DNA of 26,719 nucleotides from Solobacterium sp. UBA636 (GTDB taxonomy: Bacteria; Bacillota_I; Bacilli_A; Erysipelotrichales; Erysipelotrichaceae). Shown here one piece after another: positions 14,887 through 23,200 of the stretch. The notes under the pieces were generated by a model. It was not told the origin of the DNA, made no database searches, and saw only the letters and a list, made by a program, of their open reading frames with translations. Position 1 is the stretch's first letter. Each line of letters opens with the position of its first letter. The stretch covers positions 438 through 27,156 of the forward strand of contig DBOW01000086.1 of NCBI GenBank assembly GCA_002299675.1, read 5' to 3'. The position numbers were made by a program, and so were the translations under genes.

Positions 14887-15672
14887 ATGAATGTAATTCA
14901 GATCGTATTATTGGCAGTTGTAACTTTCATTTTTGCAATTGACCAGTTCTCTTTAACTGAAACTTTATATCGTCCTATGGTAGCTTGTCCTATCATTGGT
15001 TTAATCCTTGGCGATGTAAAGACTGGCTTAGTTATCGGCGGTACATATGAACTTATGATGATCGGTAACATGCCTGTTGGTGGTGCTCAGCCTCCAAATG
15101 CTGTATTAGGTGCAATTGTATCTATGATCTTCGCTGTTAAGGCTGGTATGGATACTGACGCTGCACTTGGTGCTGCTGTAGTATTCTCTATGATGGGTCA
15201 GTATATCGTAACATTAGTATTTACAGTTATGTCTGGTTTAATGGCTTCAGCTGATAAAGCTGCTGAAGAAGCTAACCCTGCTGGAATTACTAAGGTTAAC
15301 GTTATCTCTTGCTGCTTATTAGGTGGATTATTTGCATTAATCGCAGTAATCGCTTACGTAGGTGGTGTTGCATTATCTACTCCTCTTCAGACATTAGCTA
15401 CAAAGGCTAGCTGGCTGATGGGCGGCTTAGGTGCTGCCGGCGGTATGATGCGCTACGTCGGTTTCGCTGTACTGCTGAAGATCATGCTCGCTAACGACAT
15501 GTGGGGCATCTACCTAGCCGGCTTTGCAGCTGCCGCTATCTTAGGTAACATTTCTGCAACTGCAGGAGCTACATTAATGTTAGTAGCATTCATTGGTGTT
15601 GCTATCGCTATGTACGACTTCAACACTAACATCAAGTTAAAGAATACAGGAGGAAGTTCAGATGGCATCTAA
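14887..15672 (+). CDS. agaW: PTS mannose-family EIIC component (membrane)
   Basis: One of two membrane subunits forming the sugar channel. 261 residues with about seven hydrophobic segments; the N-terminal half has the family block GLVIGGTYELMMIGNMPVGGAQPPN (positions about 49-73; only short parts quoted are diagnostic, such as GGAQPPN). AGGGA precedes the ATG by nine bases. The 3' end overlaps agaE by 11 bases, so the two membrane subunits are coupled. Within the gene, about 15,400-15,545 uses markedly GC-richer codons (GGC, GCC, CTG, CGC, ATC) than the rest. Confidence 0.9.
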   Translation: MNVIQIVLLAVVTFIFAIDQFSLTETLYRPMVACPIIGLILGDVKTGLVIGGTYELMMIGNMPVGGAQPPNAVLGAIVSMIFAVKAGMDTDAALGAAVVFSMMGQYIVTLVFTVMSGLMASADKAAEEANPAGITKVNVISCCLLGGLFALIAVIAYVGGVALSTPLQTLATKASWLMGGLGAAGGMMRYVGFAVLLKIMLANDMWGIYLAGFAAAAILGNISATAGATLMLVAFIGVAIAMYDFNTNIKLKNTGGSSDGI

Positions 15673-16525
15673 TGCAACTGTTTATAAGGATCAAACTCCA
15701 GCTGCTGCTTTAGACAAAGCAACATTAAATAAGATGGTATGGAGATCATTAATGCTTCAGGCTTCTTTCAACTATGAAAGAATGCAGGCTGCAGGTTGGG
15801 AATACACTATTCTTCCTGGTCTTGAGAAAATCCATACAAATAAAGAAGACTTAGCTGCTTCTATGGGTCATAACCTTGAGTTCTTCAACACTCACCCATT
15901 CCTGGTAACATTAGTTGCAGGTATCGTTCTTTCATTAGAGCAGACTAAGGCTGATATTAACACTATCCGTGCCGTAAGAGTATCATGTGCTGGTCCTCTT
16001 GGTGGTATCGGTGATGCATTATTCTGGTTCACATTAGTACCAATTACTGCTGGTATTACTGCTAACTTAGCAATCGCAGGAAGCATTATTGGACCAATCA
16101 TTTACTTCGTAGTAATCTTTGGTGCTCAGATGGCTTTACGTTTCTTCTTAATGCACTGGTCTTACAACTTAGGTACTCAGGCTGTTGTTGCATTAACTAA
16201 GAACGCTACTGAATTCACACATGCTGCTTCTATGCTTGGTGTATTCGTAGTAGGTGCATTAACTTGTAACTATGGTGCTACATCATTAGGTATGGTAATT
16301 CCAAATGGTGAATCTGTAATCGATATCCAGAGCTTATTAAACGGTATCTTACCAGCATTAATTCCTCTGGCATTAACATTAATGTGCTACTTCTTAATCA
16401 AGAAGAAGGGCTGGACTCCAACTAAGTGTATCGGTTTATTATTAGTAATCGGTATCGTTGGCTGTATCTTCGGTATCTGGGCTGGTGATTACACTGCTTT
16501 AGTACCAGTTCCTTGGCACGCTTAA
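15662..16525 (+). CDS. agaE: PTS mannose-family EIID component (membrane)
   Basis: Second membrane subunit of the sugar channel, 287 residues. The ATG lies inside the end of agaW and is served by AGGAGG at 15648-15653. Family blocks: MLQASFNYERMQAAGW (near 31-46), NLEFFNTHPFL (near 71-81) and GPLGGIGDALFWFTLVP (near 115-131). Hydrophobic C-terminal helices follow (about 175-285). A short terminator-like hairpin and then a very strong hairpin follow the stop, likely marking the main 3' end of the EII mRNA. Confidence 0.92.
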   Translation: MASNATVYKDQTPAAALDKATLNKMVWRSLMLQASFNYERMQAAGWEYTILPGLEKIHTNKEDLAASMGHNLEFFNTHPFLVTLVAGIVLSLEQTKADINTIRAVRVSCAGPLGGIGDALFWFTLVPITAGITANLAIAGSIIGPIIYFVVIFGAQMALRFFLMHWSYNLGTQAVVALTKNATEFTHAASMLGVFVVGALTCNYGATSLGMVIPNGESVIDIQSLLNGILPALIPLALTLMCYFLIKKKGWTPTKCIGLLLVIGIVGCIFGIWAGDYTALVPVPWHA

Positions 16526-16526
16526 A

Positions 16527-16554
16527 AGCTTAAAAGCTAAACAAGCTCTTTTTT
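16527..16554 (+). terminator. Weak intrinsic terminator after agaE
   Basis: AGCTT (16527-16531) pairs with AAGCT (16543-16547), followed by CTTTTTT (16548-16554). The five-pair stem is short, so partial read-through to the downstream genes is likely. Confidence 0.5.
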
Positions 16555-16563
16555 CCCGAAACC

Positions 16564-16592
16564 ATAATGCGTGGCCTGGCGCCACGCATTAT
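16564..16592 (+). other. Strong intercistronic hairpin
   Basis: ATAATGCGTGGC (16564-16575) and GCCACGCATTAT (16581-16592) form 12 perfect pairs around a five-base loop. No U-run follows, so it is not a standard terminator; it probably stabilises the 3' end of the agaVWE message or blocks exonucleases, lowering expression of the following two genes. Confidence 0.7.
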
Positions 16593-16609
16593 ATTTATAA
16601 GAGGTTTAC

Positions 16610-17242
16610 ATGAAAGACAAGTACTTAATAATTGCGACAGTTGTAGTTATTGGAATCGCTATTGCTACAATAATTTCCTATCTGAAAAAATCAATATATA
16701 AGAAAATGCTTATAGCTATGCAGATGAATGATCACAACGCTTTTTTAAATCTAACAAACAGTAAACTTACACAGTTTCTGTATTCTATGATGTGGATTGA
16801 TTCTATGCGTCTTGAAGAAGCTATAATGCGCAATAACAAAAAAGATGTAGCACATTATCTTGATAATCTTTCAAAACAGAAGCTGTCAGAAAAAAACGCA
16901 GAGAAAGTCTATGGGCAGGCCTTTAATTACTACTTATCTATAGGCGATACAGTAATGTGCACGAAATGGTACGAGAAAATTAAAGAACTTAAGAACGACC
17001 GCTTTAAAAGAGAGTTCGACAGGTCTTATAATATATATGTAGAAAAAGGTTATAAATTCCTTGAGGATATGCTTAACGAAATAGAATATATGGAACCAAG
17101 CAAAGCAGGTGTTCATGAGTATTTAATATCCTTAATGTATGCCAATAAGGGCGATGCTGCAAACGCCAAAAAATATAAAAAGCTCTCTGAGGAGCATCTG
17201 CAGCAGCTGGATGAAGAAATAAAGGAAAAACATAAAAAATAA
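16610..17242 (+). CDS. Membrane-anchored helical-repeat protein of unknown function
   Basis: 210 residues; AAGAGG precedes the ATG. One N-terminal transmembrane segment (about 5-25) is followed by positive residues (KKSIYKK), which predicts a cytoplasmic C-terminal domain. The rest is all-helical with TPR-like pairs of helices: residues about 55-85, 88-110 (AFNYYLSIGD), 118-150 and 165-190 (YLISLMYANKGDAANAKKY), ending in a charged Glu/Lys tail. I do not recognise a family. It sits between the EII genes and nagB, with the nagB ribosome site overlapping its stop, so it belongs to this operon. A scaffold or assembly role for the PTS complex is conceivable, but unproven. Confidence 0.85.
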   Translation: MKDKYLIIATVVVIGIAIATIISYLKKSIYKKMLIAMQMNDHNAFLNLTNSKLTQFLYSMMWIDSMRLEEAIMRNNKKDVAHYLDNLSKQKLSEKNAEKVYGQAFNYYLSIGDTVMCTKWYEKIKELKNDRFKREFDRSYNIYVEKGYKFLEDMLNEIEYMEPSKAGVHEYLISLMYANKGDAANAKKYKKLSEEHLQQLDEEIKEKHKK

Positions 17243-17253
17243 GGAGGATTAAA

Positions 17254-17982
17254 ATGTTTAAAGTTATCAAAGTCAAAAGCCAGGATGAGCTCAATAAAGA
17301 AGCCTTCAAGGTAATGCGTGCGGAAGTTAAACCAGGTGCAGTTCTTGGTCTGGCTACAGGTTCTTCACCTGTCGGTCTTTACAAAGAGATGATTAAGGAC
17401 CACAAAGAAAATGGTACAAGCTATGCTGATGTTACCACTTTCAATCTTGATGAGTATGTTGGTTTACCAAGAGATCACAGAGAGTCTTACTGGACATTCA
17501 TGCATGTTAATCTGTTCAATCATATTGATATTAAAGACGAAAACGTACATGTGCCAAGTGGCTTAGGTGATGTCGAAGCTAACTGCAAGTCATATGACGA
17601 GGCCGCATTGGCTGCACATGTCGATATTCAGCTGTTAGGTATTGGTTCTGATGGCCATATTGGTTTCTCTGAGCCAGGCACACCATTTGATGAGGGAACT
17701 CATATCGCAACACTTGCCGAATCAACAAGAGTTGACAACTATCGTTTCTTCAAAGATTTAAATGAAGAAGTGCCAACTCACGCAATAACTATGGGTCCTA
17801 AGACAATCATGGCAGCCAAGAAGATTCTGATGGTTGCCAACGGCAAGAACAAAGCTGCTGCAATCAAGGGAATGCTGGAAGGTCCTATCACAACTGATTG
17901 CCCTGCATCAATTTTACAGAAACACCCAGATGTAACTGTTATTATTGATGAAGATGCTGCATCAGAGCTTACAAAGTATTAA
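17254..17982 (+). CDS. nagB: Glucosamine-6-phosphate deaminase
   Basis: Converts glucosamine-6-phosphate to fructose-6-phosphate and ammonia. 242 residues, the length of the short Gram-positive NagB forms that lack the allosteric tail of the E. coli enzyme. Visible blocks: LGLATGSSPVGLYKEM (phosphate loop, near 31-46), FNLDEYVGL with the catalytic Asp near 68, and LLGIGSDGHIGFSEPG (near 127-142) with the Asp/His/Glu set. Ser replaces the common Asn in two positions of this last block. The NagB-type sequence, not AgaI-type, argues for a glucosamine substrate. AGGAGG (17242-17247) overlaps the previous stop. A terminator follows. Confidence 0.93.
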   Translation: MFKVIKVKSQDELNKEAFKVMRAEVKPGAVLGLATGSSPVGLYKEMIKDHKENGTSYADVTTFNLDEYVGLPRDHRESYWTFMHVNLFNHIDIKDENVHVPSGLGDVEANCKSYDEAALAAHVDIQLLGIGSDGHIGFSEPGTPFDEGTHIATLAESTRVDNYRFFKDLNEEVPTHAITMGPKTIMAAKKILMVANGKNKAAAIKGMLEGPITTDCPASILQKHPDVTVIIDEDAASELTKY

Positions 17983-17990
17983 TGAACATT

Positions 17991-18014
17991 AAGAGGTCTA
18001 AGGACCTCTTTTTT
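17991..18014 (+). terminator. Intrinsic terminator after nagB
   Basis: AAGAGGTC and GACCTCTT form an eight-pair stem with a four-base loop (17991-18010), and the T-run continues to 18014. Confidence 0.9.
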
Positions 18015-18035
18015 AAAGCCTAAGCTTAATAGCTT

Positions 18036-18044
18036 TGGTATAAT
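18036..18044 (+). promoter_or_regulatory. Extended -10 promoter of the dnaX operon (leaderless start)
   Basis: TGGTATAAT is a perfect extended -10 (TGN plus TATAAT at 18039-18044), which can work without a -35 box. Transcription is expected to begin at about 18051, one base before the dnaX ATG, and no ribosome site precedes that ATG. Confidence 0.65.
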
Positions 18045-18051
18045 TATATAT

Positions 18052-19653
18052 ATGTCATATCAAGTATTATATAGAACTTATCGCCCAAAACAGTTTAATG
18101 ATGTAGTTGGACAGGACTATATTGTTAAAACCTTAAAAAACGCTATTAAAACAGGAAGAATTGCCCATGCATACCTTTTTGCCGGACCAAGAGGAACAGG
18201 TAAAACAACGGTTGCAAAAATCTTTGCCAGGGCAATTAACTGTGAGAATTTCAAAGAAGAACCTTGTGGCGAATGCGCACCATGCATTGCGTCCACAGAG
18301 AACGATCCAGATATAATTGAAATGGATGCAGCATCCAATAACTCCGTAGATGATATCAGGAGATTACTCGATGAGGTTTCTTTTGCGCCAATTGTTGGGC
18401 GGTATAAAGTTTACATTATAGATGAAGTTCATATGCTTTCGGCAAGCGCTTTTAATGCGTTACTTAAGACACTGGAAGAGCCACCAGCTCATGTAATTTT
18501 TATACTGGCGACGACTGATCCACAGAAAATAATTCCTACAATTTTAAGTCGCTGCCAGCGTTACAATTTTTCAAAAATTACCAGAATAGATCTGGTTAAA
18601 CGAATGAAGACTGTTCTTAACAGCGAAGATTTATCTTATGAAGATGAAGCACTCGATGTAGTAGCTTCACTTTCGGATGGTGGAATGAGAGATGCTTTGA
18701 GTCTTCTTGATCAGATACTAAGTTATAATGATGAAGGTATATTCCTGGAGGACGTTCAGAAGATATTTGGACTTACTACTGTTGATGAAAAGATTAATAT
18801 GCTTATTAATCTCAAGACAGGAAATATTGAGGAAGTTATCATTAAACTCAGAAAGATGTATGAATCTGGAATAGATATTAAACATTTGATTATAGATCTG
18901 CTGGAGATATTGAAGGAAACCGTTCTGTATATTGATTCAGGAAGTGATAGACTATTAAAGACAATTAATGGTATATATGCCTCTAAACTAAAAAATTACT
19001 ATGATATCAATTCATTAATTAAGGATATAAATATACTGCAGCAGAGTCTGGAATATAATAGCGGAAGCTTAATCAATTCTCTGGAGCTGAGTTTTTTAAA
19101 GATGACTGAACACAGAACAATCAATTCTGTTATTCAGGAAGAACATGTGGCAGAAAAAACAACAGAAAAGAATATTGAGGAACCAAAACCTCAGATTAGA
19201 CAGAATAGAGACGACTATATTACATTCCTGGCAAAAATACTCTATACAGCCAACAAAAACTACAAAGTTGCTGATACGCTGATTTTCAATCGTCTGGAAC
19301 TTTACAAATATGACAGCGAGAAACGCAAATACTTTGAACTGCTCGATGGAACCGAATTCTTTGCGTCTTCGAAAGATGCTATTATCGTTCTGGGTCCATT
19401 ATCCAAGATAAATATGATTAACGATCCCCTGATGAATGAAGATTTATATAATTTCATTAATAATGAGTTTGGAATCGATAAAATGATTTATGGTGTAGCA
19501 GATGAAAACAGAATCGAACTGATCAAACGCTATAAAAACTTAAGCGAAGAAGACAAGAAAGATATACCTGAAATACATAAATACGAACTAAGAAAGACAA
19601 TCACTACTGAAGAAAAATTAAGAGAACTTTTCGGTGATGTAAGGGTGGAATAA
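18052..19653 (+). CDS. dnaX: DNA polymerase III subunit gamma/tau (clamp loader)
   Basis: ATPase of the clamp loader that places the sliding clamp on DNA. 533 residues, close to other Firmicute DnaX. The start at 18052 gives the family N-terminus (SYQVLYRTYRPKQF). Walker A GPRGTGKTT is at 45-53, the zinc module has Cys64, 72, 75 and 78, Walker B (IIDEVHML) is near 123-130, and the sensor/arginine-finger region LSRCQRYNF is near 167-175. The C-terminal part after 370 is divergent, as usual. No Shine-Dalgarno sequence lies upstream and the promoter's expected start coincides with the ATG, so translation appears leaderless. recR begins at the base after the stop. Confidence 0.96.
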   Translation: MSYQVLYRTYRPKQFNDVVGQDYIVKTLKNAIKTGRIAHAYLFAGPRGTGKTTVAKIFARAINCENFKEEPCGECAPCIASTENDPDIIEMDAASNNSVDDIRRLLDEVSFAPIVGRYKVYIIDEVHMLSASAFNALLKTLEEPPAHVIFILATTDPQKIIPTILSRCQRYNFSKITRIDLVKRMKTVLNSEDLSYEDEALDVVASLSDGGMRDALSLLDQILSYNDEGIFLEDVQKIFGLTTVDEKINMLINLKTGNIEEVIIKLRKMYESGIDIKHLIIDLLEILKETVLYIDSGSDRLLKTINGIYASKLKNYYDINSLIKDINILQQSLEYNSGSLINSLELSFLKMTEHRTINSVIQEEHVAEKTTEKNIEEPKPQIRQNRDDYITFLAKILYTANKNYKVADTLIFNRLELYKYDSEKRKYFELLDGTEFFASSKDAIIVLGPLSKINMINDPLMNEDLYNFINNEFGIDKMIYGVADENRIELIKRYKNLSEEDKKDIPEIHKYELRKTITTEEKLRELFGDVRVE

Positions 19654-20241
19654 ATGTATCCAGAAGCTTTTAATAAGACTATTGAAGAACTCGAAAAACT
19701 GCCAGGAGTAGGTCACAAGACAGCCTTAAGATATGCTTTTAGACTACTGAAAATGTCTAAAGAAGAACTTGACGAATTTTCCAGGGCGATAGAGGGGCTC
19801 TCCAGTATAAGGCAGTGCTCTGTCTGTGGTTTTTTAAGTGATGAAGAAGAATGCTTATTCTGTAAAGATGAAACAAGAGACCATTCAAAAATAATGATAG
19901 TAGAAACCAGCCAGGATGCGGTAGCCATCGAAAAGACAGGCAGCTATAGAGGCTTATATCATGTACTGGGTTCTCTTATTTCCTCGTCAAAAGGCGTATT
20001 TCCGGAAGATATAAAATTCGATAAACTTTTAAACAGGGCTGATTCAGTACAGGAAATTATTATTGCACTCAGTTCTACCATGGATGGTGAAATGACCTCC
20101 CTGTACATATCTAAACTGCTGGAAACAAAAGGAGTCAAAGTAACAAGACTGGCATCTGGCTTACCTATGGGTTCAAGCCTTGATTACGCGGATGATTTGA
20201 CTCTTATACAGGCTCTGACAAATCGAAAGGAAATAAAATAA
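19654..20241 (+). CDS. recR: Recombination protein RecR
   Basis: Works with RecO (and RecF) to load RecA at gaps. 195 residues, normal length. A helix-hairpin-helix (LEKLPGVGHKTALRYAF, 13-29) is followed by a zinc finger with Cys55, 58, 67 and 70, and a Toprim domain (IMIVETSQDAVAIEKTG from about 80, and STMDGEMTSLYISKLL near 141-156). The Walker-B-like end LPMGSSLDYADDLTL is also present. It starts directly after the dnaX stop, with AAGGGTGGA in the dnaX end as ribosome site. The ybaB/ebfC gene that usually separates dnaX and recR is not here. Confidence 0.96.
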   Translation: MYPEAFNKTIEELEKLPGVGHKTALRYAFRLLKMSKEELDEFSRAIEGLSSIRQCSVCGFLSDEEECLFCKDETRDHSKIMIVETSQDAVAIEKTGSYRGLYHVLGSLISSSKGVFPEDIKFDKLLNRADSVQEIIIALSSTMDGEMTSLYISKLLETKGVKVTRLASGLPMGSSLDYADDLTLIQALTNRKEIK

Positions 20242-23200
20242 TGTTTAGAAGGGGTACTTATGTTTACGATTACAATCTGGGTTTTGGTGTAGTGATTAAT
20301 GCGGCACAGACCAAGGTCCAGACTGCTTTTGAAACCGGACAAGTTCAAGAGGTTTCACCTTTAAGTTTAAGTGAAATTAAAAAAGAAATTGTCGACTACA
20401 TCAAAAACAATGCTGTATACTATTATGAAGTTTCAAAATTTAAAGTAAACAATATCAGTTTTGCCCGTAACGGTATTTCTGGCGAAGTAAGAGATGGCTA
20501 TATTCAGCGTCCTACCATAGCTATGCAGCCAAACGGTACAATAAATGCCAGATGTTCCTGCAATGGTAAGCGTCCATGCATTCATATTAAGGCTCTTCTG
20601 TATGCATGCCAGTCAATTTTTTCAAACCTTGATGAAACAGTGAAAATATATGACAAACTTGACGGTTTAAAAGATAAACTGCTCAGCAAAAACCCTGAAC
20701 CACTGAGCTGTCTTTTCGATAAGAACTTCAGACTTTCCGACTGTCTGAAAATTAATGAAGCTTTAAAAAGTGAAGATAGAGAATATATTCTGAACTTCCT
20801 GGATTACATTAAACAGCGTCAGATGCCCAGCTCTGAAAAAGCGTCCCTTATTGAATGTATAGTTCTGAATAATTCTAATTATAATAAAATAATAAACGCC
20901 GATTATAAACATCACCTGTGCAATGACAACATTGAACAGTGCAAAGAAATCGTAGAGAATATTAGTAACTACGAATTTCTGGAAACAGAAGAAAGTTACA
21001 TATACAATTTTGTCAATGGTGCAGACTTAAAAACCATGTTGCGCAGCACTTTAGAAAACTATATCAGTCCAAAATATGATGACATTATCCGCTATATAGC
21101 TGAAAATACAGAAATTGATAAAGATATCGAAGAAATTTATGATGAACTTGCCAGAGACTACAACGAAGGCTCAACGGTAACAAGATTCTTTAATTATCTT
21201 TCCATAGATAAAAAGAAAAAACTGATGGACAACCAGGCACTGTTTCTTTACATAAGTTTTAAAGAATACCAGTCCCTAAGTGCAGAAGAAAAAGAGAAAT
21301 ACGCAACTAATATTAAGTTTAAAGACAGATCAGAGGTATCAGAATTTTTAGCCTGTCTTAAGACTTCCAAAAACTATACCTTTATTTACGAAGGCTTATG
21401 TTTAATTAAAAAATACGGGGTTATAGACTATTTTAAAAGTGACATAAATAAAATACTGAAACGTATGCCTGACAGTAACTATCTGGCATCTTACCTTTTG
21501 AATAATCAGTCTCTCTCCTGGAGATATGGCTACTACAATACAGCTTATATGCCAGGAAATCGTACTTTCTTTGACAGGATGGACAACTTTCTGTTCAGAT
21601 ATTTTCATCTTGGCCTCTCAGGTAACACTTATGAGGATAATAACCAGAAAGATGGTATAGGTTTCTATATGAATTACCAGTTGCTGGATGCTACAGGAAA
21701 TATGGTACTTAAGGTAACTAAATATGATACAGGTGAGATACTCTGCATAGAAAACCATATCGATGGCGAATACCGCTCAGAAGTGGTTGAAGGTTTCATC
21801 TATTATGCTGACCAGCTTGAAAAGGATAAAATTGAAAGATTTAGACAGGAACTTTTTGATGATGCACAAAAGGCGATACAGGAGAAAAAACTCAAAAAGC
21901 TCAGGGAAAAAATAAATGACTTTGATGATGCGTTCAACACCAGGAGTATCTCGTTGCGTGATGGGCGAAAAGCCTCAGTTGAATACATATTTAATATAGA
22001 CAGAGACGACATATTCTTATGCTTCAAAATAGGAATTGATAAGAAATACGTCGTTAAAGACGCTCACGGTTTCCTGCATGCTTTTCTGGAAAATAGAACT
22101 GTGCGCTATGGCAAGAATCTGGAACTGACTCATTCCCTGGAAAATCTGGAAAATAAAGATGCAGCAGTTATTGGCATACTCATGGACACCACACCTGTTA
22201 ACTACTATGATAGTGGTCGTGAAATGACCATCAATAAACATCTCTTTGAAAAAATTATCAATCTTCTTGCCGGTGAAACAGTAACAGTCGATGACGTCGA
22301 ATATCTTGTCAGATTAAAGAAGATAAACCCAAATATTTCAATTGACGAGAATTATAACCTTAATTTCAAACTGATTGACGGCAATTATACACTTCTCGAT
22401 ATGCAGGACAATATTCTTATCCTGAATAAAACAGACAGAGTTATAGATATCTGTGAAACTGATAAAGAAAACAGACAGCTGGTAATGTTCTCAAAAGAAA
22501 ACAATAATTTATGCATAGAGAGCGTTAAAGAAGAATTCAAAGACAAAATATACGCCCGTTTTTCTGGTTCTATTGAAGTAGCCGATAAACTTAAAGATGA
22601 TTTTAAACTGAATCTGCTGGATATTGATGCCTACTTTGATTATGACAACAAGAAGGTTCTGGTCGCAACCAAATACCGAATAAATGATAAAGAAGTAAAC
22701 GAAAGCCAGATAGTCAAAACCAACGACAGACGAAAATATGAAGACTATCAGAATATACTTCAAAGTTATGGCTTCAAGAACAGCGTACTTGCTGACGACG
22801 AACAGATTCTTACATTCTTTAATATGGATTTCAAAGATATTAAACGCTGCTGCAACGTTTATCTTTCAGAATCCATCAAGAATAAACAGCTGATTGCCTT
22901 CCGTCCAGGTCAGATTCGCATTTCCTACAACAACAATCTCATGTCAGCCTTCCTTGACGAATCACAGTTTACAAATTCAGAACTGGAAGAAATCATCAAG
23001 GCTTATAAACGTAAGAAAAAGTATGTTCTTTTAAAAGATGATCGTATAATCGACTTCTCCGATGAAAAATCCAGAGAGTTCTTTGACACGGTTGAAGATA
23101 TGGGCCTTAATGTAAAAAAACTCAAAGATGAAAACAGAATAAATATGGTACAGGGTTTAAAGGCACTGGCCCACGAAGAAAACTGCACGGTAGATGATTA

